Positions 47,286 through 58,323 of a stretch of 64,000 nucleotides of DNA are shown in pieces (the first letter of the stretch is position 1; the number at the start of each line of letters is the position of its first letter). This DNA is from Marsupella aquatica (Eukaryota > Marchantiophyta): the NCBI GenBank assembly GCA_973895155.1, contig OZ316895.1:2046001-2110000 (forward strand), in the 5' to 3' direction. The position numbers were made by a program, and so were the translations under genes. The notes below the pieces were generated by a model. That model worked only from the letters and a program-made list of their open reading frames with translations. It ran no database searches and was not told the DNA's origin.

Positions 47286-50200
47286 ATGAGGATGAGCAGG
47301 GGACGAGCGTTAGCCCTGTGGTGGCTGAGCTCGGTGCTACTTCTCAATACAGAGGTGGGGGGAGTAATTATAGACGAGACGACGAGTTGTAAGGCATGGC
47401 TGGTGCAGTCCATTCCGACTGACATGCCCGACCTTCGTCTCGTTTCGGGAGTCCTTTCGTCGGGGGAAGTGCTGAACTGGCTGGCCGGGAATGCGACTCA
47501 GTCCCTCGATCTTACGGTACAATACTGGCAGTTTCTGGCGCAGCCAAACGACAACAACTCTGGCGATTATGGGTTTTCCCAAGCCGAGATGGACCACTTT
47601 GGAGCTCCCGTTGGTGCCTCTGTCTACCAATCCTTGGAAGAGGCTGCTGATCGAGGAATCCCCTTGAGGTGAACCTTGTTATTAAGTTCTCGTTTCCTTC
47701 AAGAAGTTTTGTCCCAGGCATTCATTCATGAAGAAGCATAAAGACTTGGGGGGATTCTCAACCCACGTTAGACAACCGCAATGACTGTCCGCAATGAATT
47801 GGAGGAAGCAGGACTGTGGATATTTTCACTTGATGTATTTTTTAGCCTAGCAGACTTCCGGATCCTCTGGGTATGTAACTCTGTGGTAGTGAAATGTCTT
47901 TAATCTAGACTAAGATTTACATGCAGGCAGAGAGAAAACTGGAGAAGACATTGTTCCCCTGTCATTTGGTAGCAAATGCTTCGATGATCACAGCTTTCCT
48001 TAGTTATGAAGTACCCCAGTGTGCGTGTTCCTTGAGGGGAATTTACTCCAATTTCACATTACTCTGTATTGTCAAAATTGACAGAATGAAATTCATTCCA
48101 AGTAAGTCTTCCAGTGCAATGGTGTTGTTCCTTCCCTTGCGAGACAACTTTTCACTTTTGTACGTACTTTCTTGTCGAGGATGGCTCAGGATTGTGCAGC
48201 ACACAGGCGTCTACCCAGACTATGTCACAGAGGCAGCCCAGCTTGCAGCCGGGAGGCCAAACGTCCAAAACCGGACACTATTGTTGAGTGACTGGACAGG
48301 ATCCGGCATAATACATTCCAAAGTCTGGATTGCAGATCACAAACATTTCTATATAGGATCAGCCAATAACGACTGGAAATCCCTCACACAGGTAGCTTAC
48401 GCACCAGGTCTCATGTGGCTTCGAGGTTTCTGGTCAGTAATATCTTGAGAGTTGGTGCATTCTAACATTTTTCCAAATGTGGGCCATACTCTGGAGTACA
48501 TTTGCTTTACATGATCAGTGGTAGGCATCCAAGTTCCATATTACGTGTTAGCAGTTTCTCAGCTGGCCCTGTCCTTTGCAGTGTCTTTGATTCATTATAC
48601 ATTTATGCTCTTGTGCAATGAAACAAGCCAACTCTTCCCCATTTGGTTTCTTCTAGGGCTCGATCTACTGCTTTTATCATCGTATTAGTTGAAGCGAAGA
48701 CGATCACTACTGTTCTGATTTTCCGAACGCGCATTATCTCTGTCATCCGTAATTGCCAGGGCTATATTGCCATCAATTCTCATATAGTTTGCATTGAATT
48801 AAGCTACATATCAGCTGGGATGAATTCCTCAAGTCATATCTGCACTATAGATGTTGCAAACTGTTACAGGTGAAGGAACTTGGAATCTACATCACTGACT
48901 GTCCGAAAATTGGAAAGCAACTGGAACACTATTTTGACAATCTGTGGGCATTGACAACCCTCAATGCGTCTCTCCTGACAACGAGCTTCTATGATCCGAA
49001 TTGGCAAGTCAATCGAACTGTGCCATGCTGGTCTCAGTTCCTTCCTTCCGCTAAACAGTGTCGGTATGTTTTCCTTTCGCACCCCTAGGACTGCTTGTGG
49101 ATACCTTGTTTGATCATTATGTCTTTAATTGGCTGTCTGAAATAGATTGGCAATGACAGCCTGACACTCTGGACTCACTTGATCATTCTCTTCTCATTTT
49201 ATCTCGTAGATCCCCGCTGCAACCATCTATGAAGTCCTCACATGGGCTGGGATATCCTTATCTGACGAATCCACAATTTTTTGACCTCACCTTGAAGACT
49301 CCTGGTATTGCAAACAAGAAATCAAATCCATCAAAGGCTTACCTGTCGTTTTCGCCTCCAGAGGTATCTACGGGTACCACAGCTCCATTGTGGATTCATT
49401 CAAAATCTGAATTGCCAAGGTTTTCCATTAGGACTGTAGGACTATGAATTGTCGTTCCTATCCCAACATTCTAAGCTTCAATTTATCTTATTTTGCAGCT
49501 GTTATTCAACAATCACCAATCAGATGAACAAGGATGGGTAGAAACAATATTATCGGTTCCAATCAATGGAACCGTCAGAATGAATACGATGGACTGGCTG
49601 GGCCAATCACAATATTTGGACAACACAATCTTCTGGACAGCATTATCAACAGCTATTGGAAAGGTAACTACTTCAATACAGCATTTTTCTGTTCAAACTT
49701 TCCATCTGTACCCTGATCTTGCTCAAAATTGTGATTTAGCTTATCGGTTTTGCAATGGAACGTTTAATTCTTGTGTAGATTTAAAAATTGAGGTGCTTTA
49801 TGTTAGCAAAGCGAGATATACTATGAAGAAACTGCTCCTTATTTGTGCTCCCAGACTGCGACATAACCTGGCCATTGGCAGGTTGTCCTTGCGAAAGGGG
49901 CATCAGTAAAGGTACTGGTAGCTCAGTGGGCACACACTATTGAAGGACAAAGTGAGTACCTGGAATATTTGGAGTTCATTGACGACCTGTGCAACTCATC
50001 TTCATATAACCGTTGCACGGGAAAGGTGGAGGTGAAACTGTATGAGGTTCCTAACTATAACTCCACAGGAGCAGCCATAGAGAATGGCAAGCCTACAGGA
50101 AACCAGTTTCCAGCTTATACAAGGGTAAATCATGCCAAGTTCGCTGTCAGTGACGTTAGAGCTCACATTGGAACTAGCAACCTCATCTGGGACTACTTTT

Positions 50201-50334
50201 ACAGCACAAATGGCGTGAGCTTTGGAACTTATGATTTAAGAATCGTGACACAGCTCATAGATGTGTTCGAAGCAGATTGGGAATCTCCATATGCAGTACC
50301 TCTAAAGTATTTTTCAGGAGCTATTGCAGCTTGA
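47286..50334 (+). CDS. PLD3/PLD4-type phospholipase D family protein
   Basis: A membrane-anchored or secretory phospholipase D superfamily protein. The animal relatives PLD3 and PLD4 act as lysosomal 5' exonucleases; the plant substrate is not known from sequence. Six exons join in phase: 47286-47668, 48190-48391, 48870-49063, 49210-49363, 49499-49663 and 49882-50334 (516 aa). Residues 8-26 form a hydrophobic signal or anchor, followed by [13 protein letters not shown] motif 1 is HSKVWIAD (His170, Lys172, Asp177), followed by [15 protein letters not shown] motif 2 is HAKFAVSD (His450, Lys452, Asp457), followed by [19 protein letters not shown] and RVNHAKF are family landmarks. Both catalytic motifs are complete. 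Several N-glycosylation sites (for example NATQ, NRTV, NGTV) fit a lumenal protein. Confidence 0.95.
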
Positions 50335-50810
50335 TAATTGTCATTGGAGACCAACCTGCAAGTAGAACTTGCTACAGAGGTTAATAATGTTCGTTTTGTG
50401 CCCTGAGGGCATCTATACAATGCCCCTTTGCTACGTGTAAGATTCAACTCAGGTCCTGGCTTTGATGCAAGGCATGGCCATGGGGCCAGACTGCAAAATT
50501 TAACTCCGAGACAGGTCGTTCTATCCTAAACAGTCTCTACGGAATTTGCTTCTCTTTGCAAGCTTTTTTCTTTTTATGAACTTGAATAAAGTTGTTCTTT
50601 CAGTGGCTGTTCAAAAGTGTGCTGTCTCTAAGAATTCCAAAGGTTGGAATCATTTCAAATGAATCATCTAATCCTATCATGGTAACAAGCTCTTTCTCTA
50701 AGATGTAGAGTGTGAATTAAGGTAGATAATTATGTAGCAGCTAGCCCAAATGTTTATGCGTTGCAAATTGTTGTTGTTGTCATGTTGTTGGTACAGTAAT
50801 GTCTATGCTT
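50335..50810 (+). other. 3' flank of the phospholipase D gene
   Basis: Probable 3'-UTR, with AATAAA at about 50586 (TTGAATAAAGTTG) as a likely polyadenylation signal. Confidence 0.55.
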
Positions 50811-51044
50811 TGTACAGAAATCTTGAGTTGGGACAACAGAGTGCAGGTGTGGCAATGAAGTGTTATTTTTCCAGTCATGTCATCAGTGCACTCATGTTAT
50901 TGTTGGAGAAGTGTATTTGTTTTGCTTTGTACAGAAATCTTGAGTTGGGACAACAGAGTGCAGGTGTGGCAATGAAGTGTTATTTTTCCAGTCATGTCAT
51001 CAGTGCACTCATGTTATTGTTGGAGAAGTGTATTTGTTTTGGTT
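50811..51044. repeat. 117-bp tandem duplication
   Basis: 50811-50927 and 50928-51044 are almost identical, differing only in the last few bases. Because 117 is a multiple of three, an open frame runs through both copies; it has no recognised domain. Confidence 0.92.
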
Positions 51045-51674
51045 GGGTGGTTGTCACGGAACTTACTGTCATTGTTTTGGTCAAGGTTGTTATAAAAATG
51101 ATGTTGGGGAGGGAGGTTGGAGTGTATGACGGGCAATTGCCTGAGGCATCGCAGGGTCGAGGCGTGGTGCTACATGGAGGGATAATTGTTTTCTTATTTT
51201 TTTAGTCCCCTTTTTTTTCCTTCTTTTTCCCTTCCCGGCCGCCTTACCTTTCTCTCCTGCTGCTGCCTGCCCTTTGTCATGATTGTGGTACTTCTACATA
51301 CACAAAATGAATTAAACCCCCTTATGTTTTGCACTAAATGACTTCCAGGCCAGCTTCCTCAAAACCAGTAGGAAAGAACCAATGGTTGGATACTAAGGGG
51401 TTCTATCTCACAAAATGTAAGGGTGGGAGAGAATTGCAAACCCCAAGATTCCTTCTAGAGTACTTGGACAATAGAGGGGTAAACAAGGGCCCCATTACAT
51501 GCCAAATAGGACACCCAAATTAACATTAGACTGGCGCCATCATTTTGTAAAGCCAAATGTTGTCAGCCCTCTATTATCAACCATTAGGATTGTTTCCATC
51601 ACCTCCCAAAAAAAGGGGGAAATTGCTGCCTCTACGGTAGTGTGAATAAACCCAAAAACATGGAACAAAGGCTC
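51045..51674. other. No gene seen
   Basis: Intergenic, with a T/C-rich stretch at about 51195-51260. No supported ORF. Confidence 0.5.
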
Positions 51675-51679
51675 TACTA

Positions 51680-52510
51680 GGGGGTCTCAAACCTCAAAAT
51701 TTGATGGACCTTACTTACTGTTTAAGGTTACTGATACAAGAAGTCATGTATTACCAAATAGTCATGGACTACCAGATTCATGATCCATAACTATTTTCTG
51801 TCATAAACATTGGTCGTGTGCCATCACCATAACTCACTAGAGGCTCGTCTGAAAACAATTAGAGAATTACACAATCATGTGACAAAGCTATGATCCATAA
51901 CTCTTTTTTGCCACAAACATTCGTCATAGGTCATGACCATAACTCACTGTAGAGGCTAGTGGGAGAAAAACTAAAAAAACTTACACAATCATGTGACAAA
52001 GCTATGTCCAGTTGTTTATGGCCAAAAGCAATCATCCTGTATCTATGAAGCTTGGTGACACCCTACTAGATCGTCTCAAAGTTGGGTCATTAGTGAAAGT
52101 TATGGATTTGTGGTATACCCCATAAGTCCGATTATGGGACCCAGTTATGGAACTTTTAAAATGGGGGCAGGTAGTATCTACACCTCCCATAAGGCAGGAC
52201 TTACAGCCTCACCTATCTCATAGTCTAGTTTGTTTTTTCCTCCATTCTTGATCTGCCATCATCCTCAAATGCAATAGCCATCACCACGTCACTCGCAAAG
52301 CCCACACGCCTTCAGTTGCGGCTTTCCACAGTTCCCGAGTCCTGTGTTTCCGGATTTCAGGATCTGCACCTAAAGTTGCGAGAAAGTTATGGGTTAAGTG
52401 TTGAGCCCGGGGACTTTGTTATGGTAGTTGAAGATTGGCTCTCGTAACTTTTATGGGAGTTCCTTCATACTCAAGTTGGGCTTGTCTTAAAGCCAGACTT
52501 TGAGACACCC
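51680..52510. mobile_element. MITE with GGGTGTCTCAAA inverted ends and TACTA duplication
   Basis: The left end is GGGGGTCTCAAAC and the right end TTTGAGACACCC. They are flanked by TACTA at 51675-51679 and 52511-52515. The 831-bp interior is non-coding and holds repeated ATCCATAACT and CACAAACATT words. Related ends occur at 41013-41169 and 58105-58323. The right end is about 300 bp upstream of the lipid transfer protein start codon. Confidence 0.65.
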
Positions 52511-52818
52511 TACTAGTAACACCTACTCGTGGAGTATGGAGTAGATTTGAAGCAAAACATGGAAAGCATATAACGAGGAGAGTCAGAGAACGTACCTCAG
52601 TCCATGACTGTGCCTTTTTCCGTAGTCTCGTCATCGTCACGAAGCGCCGTTCCACTCTGCGTGAGTCGACGTTCGCACATCGCAAGAGATCGAAATTCGT
52701 CCGTGATTCGTAGACAAATTGGTGCCCAGGTTTACAGTCGTATTCGAAGCAGAAGAGCGTTGAATGCGTCTGAATCGACCGATCGATTGATCGATATCTG
52801 CGACAGCGAAGGAGAACG

Positions 52819-54653
52819 ATGGGCAAAGTTACATTGATCAATGTTGCCGTGCTGCTGTTATGCAGTGTGGGGCTTGTGTCGGGGGCGGCACCTGACTGTT
52901 CGGTGCCAATCTTAACGCTGGCTCAATGTTATCCATTCCTCACCGGAAACGCGACCAGTCCACCGGCAACCTGCTGCAGTCAGCTCGCCACTGTTGCCGC
53001 TAATGAGCCCGTTTGCCTCTGCGAAGTGATTGGTTATGGGAACGTCACCTTACCTTTTCAACTTAACTTGACCCGCGCTCTTGAGCTGCCTAGCTTATGC
53101 CACGTATCCGCCTCTCCGTCCCAGTGTGCTGGTAATTAACCACTGACCTGTCCGATAAATCTCGTGCAAATGGCTTGCGTTGCTTTGAATTTGAGTATTC
53201 GAGTAAATTGTTGGTTCACTTCTTTCAAGTTGTTCATCGTTCTCACTAAAGCAAATAATCAGTGACATTCGATCCACTGGCAAGCAGAATTTCTCGAGCT
53301 AACCTTAGGTTCTCTTCGTAGTCAAGTTCTTCGTCGAGTCACAAATGCATGTAATCAGTTAATTCGATGTACTGGCGAGAAGAATTTCTCGAGTAGATTG
53401 TAGGTTCTCTTCTGAGTTGCAAGTTCGTCATCGTGTTCTACTGGCGAGCAGAATCTCTCGAGTAAACTGTAGGTTCTCTTCTTAGTTTCAAGTTCTGCGT
53501 CGTGATCTACTGGCGAGTAGAACTTCTCGAGTGAACGGTAGGTTCTCTTCTTAGTTTCAAGTTCTTCATGGTGATCTACTGGCGAACAGAATTTTTCGAG
53601 TAAACTGTCGTTTCTCTTCTGAGTTTCAAGCTCTTCATCGTGATCTACTGGCGAGTAGGATTTCTCGAGTAAACTGTGGATTCTCTTCTTGGTTTCAATT
53701 TCTTTCATCGTGATGCTCTTAAAAGCAAGTAATCGGTGAAATTGGATCCGCTGGTTAGCAGCAATTTTCTGAGTTCTGCGTTTCTTTTAGTGAACATCTG
53801 AGGTTTGTGATCTATCTCATTCAAAACCGCAGTGGATGAATAGCATTGTTGGATGAATCCGAGAAGTGTAACTTACTTTAGTCTCGCGCTCATCTTGAGA
53901 AAATCTTGTTTTATCAGAATGCGCATGCTTTCTCCAAGGTTATCTCGTCGATATCCTAACATATCTTTGGCTTTGTAATTGTCTTGCGGCACATGCACTA
54001 ATTTGCGTCTCGTGCATATGCAGCATTGTTCAGTGGTTCTCCAGCCGGGGCTCCATCTTCAACCTCGCCGATTCCAGGTAGTCACTCTTTCCTTTAGTCA
54101 AATGTTCTCGTTTGTGGATTCCTTATTTCATGAAAGCCGGACGGCTGCCGTCCAGAATAGGGAATATCGATGGTTGCAGCTGGTCCGGTTCGTCTTTAGT
54201 GCAGAGTCGTTATTGAAATCGACGCGTTCGTTCGTTTTGCTAGAAGTTCTTGAATAATTTTGTTGCCTGAGTTTTCTATTCATAATTTCACGAAAGAAGG
54301 CTGATGTCCTAAATAAGGAACGTCAATAGTTGCAGCGGGTCCAGTTCATCTCTAGTGCAAAGTCGTTAATGAAATCGACGCGTTTTTTCGTTTCCTGAAA
54401 ACTCTTGAGTAATTGTTGTCAAAGCCCTGGAGAGGAGAGTTGGCCGGGAAGCTTCTAGCAGTAGTTCAATATTGCGACAATTCTGACTCGTCATGCCTCG
54501 CACGACCGGCTACGCCTTTGCCTAACTGCAGGGGTGCCTGGTGGTCCTCCCCAAAATGGCGCCTCCAGAAAGATTCCTGGCACGATTTTAAGCATTGTGC
54601 AATTTGCAGCTGTACCAGCTGTAGCGTCGCTGCTACTACGTTTTTACTACTAG
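52819..54653 (+). CDS. GPI-anchored non-specific lipid transfer protein (LTPG type)
   Basis: A small secreted lipid carrier tethered to the outer plasma membrane, with roles in cuticle or wall lipid export in this family. Exons are 52819-53131, 54024-54077 and 54532-54653, all in phase 1; the product is 162 aa. A signal peptide spans residues 1-24. The eight-cysteine fold is complete: Cys27, 37, 52, 53, 66, 68, 94 and 103, with the CC and CLC pattern. A Ser/Pro/Gly linker follows (GSPAGAPSSTSPIP), then a hydrophobic C-terminal tail (about residues 141-157) typical of a GPI-attachment signal. The chosen ATG sits just before the signal peptide. The introns are unusual: intron 1 holds a 69-bp tandem array and intron 2 an approximately 156-bp duplication. 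Confidence 0.93.
53300..53715. repeat. 69-bp tandem repeat in intron 1 of the LTP gene
   Basis: CTGGCGA words start at 53372, 53441, 53510, 53579 and 53648, exactly 69 bp apart. Each unit contains TTTCTCGAGTAAACTGT and GGTTCTCTTCTTAGTTTCAAG. Since 69 is 23 codons, a minus-strand frame of 117 codons stays open through the array; it is not a gene. Confidence 0.93.
54100..54420. repeat. About 156-bp imperfect duplication in intron 2 of the LTP gene
   Basis: GAAATCGACGCGTT occurs at 54215 and, with one change at the end, at 54371. Upstream of each is the shared stretch GGTTGCAGC-GGTCC-GTTC-TCT-TAGTGCA-AGTCGTTA. Confidence 0.8.
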
Positions 54654-56231
54654 CCAGCACAGTACAACGACAGATCAATGCTACGAACTTTAGATGAAGT
54701 AAAGATTAATCAATCAAATTCCGTTGAAATTATTCGTAGTGTAGCCCTTTATTCCTTTCTTTGGGCCTCAGGCTTGGAGGTGAGTGCCCCAGATATGGCA
54801 ACGACTCCCTTGGCGGCATTAGTAGAGTAGCCTCGCGCATGTGCCGGCGTCAATAAAAATTTCATAATTCCTATGTCAGTGTCACTTTGTGTCCGTCGTA
54901 GTCCGAAAATAATTCTGGTCTTAGCCACGCCACGTCGAACATTGACTTTTGACTCCTGACCAAGTCACATGGATCGCAAAGCGTCAATAAAGAATTGTTA
55001 CAATTCCTATGTAAATGCATCCGCACTTCTTGTCCCTCGAGGTCGAACATTCGCTTCGTCCAAAAAGAGTCGGGATGAAGTCGAGCTAATTCTGGTTCAT
55101 TGCTGGAGAACTTGTCCAACCTGGCTCTGGACGAGGTCGCCCAAGGCAAACACTTTTCAGTAAATTAAAAGCAGAGTTTCATGGAGGATTGTGCACGCTG
55201 GAATTTGCAATTTGACCTCGAACAAGCACATCTACGAGAAATTGCAAATTCAATGACCAAGTGGGAGAGAGACAGCTTGCACGAACCGTCCCCCCTAGAA
55301 GGAAGGAGTTTCTCGATCCTGTTGCCCACAAGGTGGGACCGAGGCCCAAGATATGTCTGCGCCAAAATAACATAGCTTGCAGCACATCTGGAGCAGAATG
55401 CACAGTACAATGCACTGTCCAGGCTGGACTAGAGAAATTTGATTTCTTCTTGTCTCTTGATAGAAAAAGTAAACTTCAATTTCCATGAAACATGAGCTTC
55501 GCTTCAAGTGTGAAAACGAGAAAAAACAGTGTTACAAATAGTAAGAGTGAGAAAACACGTTCGGAGATCAATCTTCCTGGTTCGTGCCAAATGTCTCTCC
55601 TTCGTGACAGATCCAACGAATGTTTGCTTTACTGAAACTTTCATAGCCTGCTGGTTGGAAACATAACCGCAGTGCAGGCCATTTGAGAAGTACCACTGAA
55701 CCAGTAAATGAGAATACTAAGTTGCTAGTGTTTATAATAAAGCCCCCTCGTGGTATAGGCCCAAGGTAAGACCAGAACATTACTTCAAATAACTTCGGTG
55801 CAAAATAGAAACGAAAAATCCGGGGAGGGGTTTAAATCTCCTATACTGTCATGTCGAAGCAATTGAGTATATTCCATGGGAAAAACTGTATAGTGTAGTC
55901 CCGATATGAACAATCAAGCAATTATGGAGATATACATGAATCTCATCAAAGCTAACTTTCAGATGAGAGAGGCAGCTGCAGTTGGTACAACCCCTGTGAC
56001 AACCCCTGGATTTGAAAGATGTAGAAGTGTGAAAACACCAGAAGTCGATTACCTACACTAAACGTAAAAGGAAACCTTCCAATGCAATCCCTATACCCAA
56101 CAAGAAAAAGAGACAGATACACGTCAAATGTTTGAGCCAACTGAATATCTCTTTGACTGTAAGGTCATTACTGTTGGGGAAAGGAGAGTAAGCAATCCCT
56201 TGTTTCTTCTCGTCATCCTCTGGGTCACTGC
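54654..56231. other. Intergenic, no supported gene
   Basis: The words GCGTCAATAAA and AATTCCTATGT occur together at about 54848 and again at about 54980, and CGTCGAACATT recurs as GGTCGAACATT, showing a diverged direct repeat. Overlapping short ORFs on both strands near 54870-55500 have no domain. Confidence 0.45.
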
Positions 56232-57207
56232 TCACTCAAGAGGAGGAGCCACACTTGGTTCAGGAAAGTCTTGGAAGCTATCCGAATCAAATGAAGCGCC
56301 CGCCTCCACCTGGTTCTCCAGTGCTTCCTTAAATACATCAGTCTCCCTTATGTCAACTGCCCCAGAATTGTAACTTGTGACTGCTACTCCACAAGCCCCC
56401 AGCTGCATCACAACAAGAAACGCTGTACTCAACGCATTGCCATAGCTCAACCTACCTCGTCAACAAAGGCAGAACAAGAGCAAAACAGATTCTCAAAGAG
56501 AACCACGAGCTCAGTCCTGGTGTCACTAGTAGACATTCACTACTCAATTGACACCCATCCACACGCAGGAATTTTCATCCCTACATTTTGGACGGAAACT
56601 GAGCAAACTGAGCAAAGAGCGTTACAAGACTTGAGACAAGAAGAGAAAAGAGAAAACGTGCCAAGCTGAGCACTTAAACCCTAGTAATGGAGCGAGCCCA
56701 GAAACCCTGTTGCTCAAAACGACGAGAGCGAGAGAGAGGGAGGGGGCCTCAAACACAAAAACAAAAACACCATACCGCTACGATCACGCCGATGGCCCAC
56801 AAGTACTGAACGATGAAACCGAAAACCTCCCACTGCTCGCCTTCCCAAAAATCAGGCTCCAGTCCCTCCAGCTTCTTTCCCATCCACATGTCCTCGGGTT
56901 CTGAATTCTCAGGAATCTTGACCTCCTCCTCAGCTTGTGCGAGTGCTCCATCCCTACCCTTCCCAGGCCTCCGTGCGCCCACAATTTGCTGCAATCTCCT
57001 CCCAGGCGCTGAACCCTTCGGTGCCACGAAGATGGCTCCCGAACGTCTTGAAGACCACCTGCTGCTGCTAACCAGGCCTGATTGTGATTTCATATCCAAG
57101 CATGTTGCGGCTGCTGGAACGGAGGAGGAGCTCGACGTGTAGCCCGAGCTCGAGCTCCTGTCATGGGCCAGCAGCAGCGAGAGCTGGGAGCTGAACGCGG
57201 CAGCCAT
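56232..57207 (-). CDS. Conserved plastid membrane protein of unknown function
   Basis: Two exons, 57207-56776 and 56402-56232, with GT-AG ends and phase 0; 200 aa. The first 60 or so residues are Ser/Ala/Arg-rich and poor in acids, as in a chloroplast transit peptide. An acidic stretch follows, then the motif EPDFWEGEQWEVFGF leading into one long hydrophobic segment (about residues 126-151, through IVQYLWAIGVIVALGACGVAV). After that come TSYNSGAVDIRET and an acidic tail ending PSVAPPLE. I recall this FWEGEQWE-to-tail pattern from small conserved green-lineage plastid proteins, but I cannot name the gene or a function. A single-pass thylakoid or envelope protein is the likely form. Confidence 0.85.
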
Positions 57208-58104
57208 GGCGAATTTCCTTCAGAGAGCGAGCGAAAGGAGAGGGGTCGGGACATGATTTTGATAAGGTCCTGAACTTCTACTGTATTCTTTTCGACGAAG
57301 GCAAAAACTGAGGAATCATTTCTCAAGGGAAAAAGGTCAGAATTCCATGAAAGGGAAATTTATTTGTTATGTGGTCCCTTGTACCGAATATAGGGCCCCT
57401 ATCTGCCGATCATATATACCAGGCCCGTGACCAAAGAGAGGTCACAATAGGCTGAAATTCAATGAGCAAATATTCAATGAGCAAATATTCAATGAGCAAA
57501 TACTACATTTAGTTCACTTATGTGAGAGTTTTATTGGTAATGGATGAGAATTAGACTCAATTTGAAAACAATGTTGTAAGTGCTTAAATCCCATCCTTCT
57601 CCCAAGAAAAAATAATAATCCCCACCCTTCTCCCAACTAAAAAGTAAGAAGAGAAATAAATGACATCAACATAGAATAGAAGGAACAAACAAAGAAAAAA
57701 AACAAAAGAATGAAACAAACACAAAAGACAAATGTAATAGATTTTTCCTTCATCTCTTTCCTATTCTTACTGAAGTCATTATGGTCTTGTTTCAATACTA
57801 GTATGTATAAAATACATGCATCATGAATAAGTTTGTTGACTCTTTAGAACAAGTGAAACAGTATTGCAGTCCAATATTAACAAGTGAAACAATATTGCAG
57901 TCCAATATTGCAGACCATCGTATTGCAGACCATCATATTGTAAACAAAAGTATCTTGGGGGACTTTTTTGGTCCCCCGTCACATAGCTGAACATAGTTCA
58001 ACCAATAATCTGAGGGTTAATAATATTTTAGATTTATGGGCTAACATTCATTAATTAACCAGGCCCCCTGACCAACCTACTGGAACAATAAGGTTGTGAC
58101 AATA
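57208..58104. other. No gene; short repeats
   Basis: A 15-bp unit (CAATGAGCAAATATT) is repeated three times at about 57462-57505. At 57865-57935 short phrases such as GTATTGCAGNCC and CAATATT repeat. No ORF of interest. Confidence 0.5.
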
Positions 58105-58323
58105 GGGCTTCTCAAAGCTTCTAAATTAAGGGATTGGTCATAACTTTTCACAAGGTTTTGTAAAAGTTTTTTGTAAGTTTTTTTTCAACTAGCCTCTATA
58201 GTGACTAATGGTAAAATAATGACAAAAAGTTATGGACTATGAATATGGTAGTCTGTAACTTTTTGTGTCCTTAACCTGTAACTATGAAGTTAAGGTAGAT
58301 CAAAATCTGAGCTTTGAGACACC
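58105..58323. mobile_element. MITE of the GGTGTCTCAAA family
   Basis: The left end GGGCTTCTCAAAGC and the right end GCTTTGAGACACC form inverted termini, with a non-coding interior of about 190 bp sharing ATAACTTTT- and ATGGACTA-like words with the copy at 51680. The target duplication is not clear. Confidence 0.55.

Noticed and set aside
53355-53708. Minus-strand ORF of 117 codons with repeated KKRTYSLLEKFYSPVDHD-like units
   Set aside because: It is produced by the 69-bp (23-codon) tandem repeat inside an intron of the LTP gene; no start context and no independent support.
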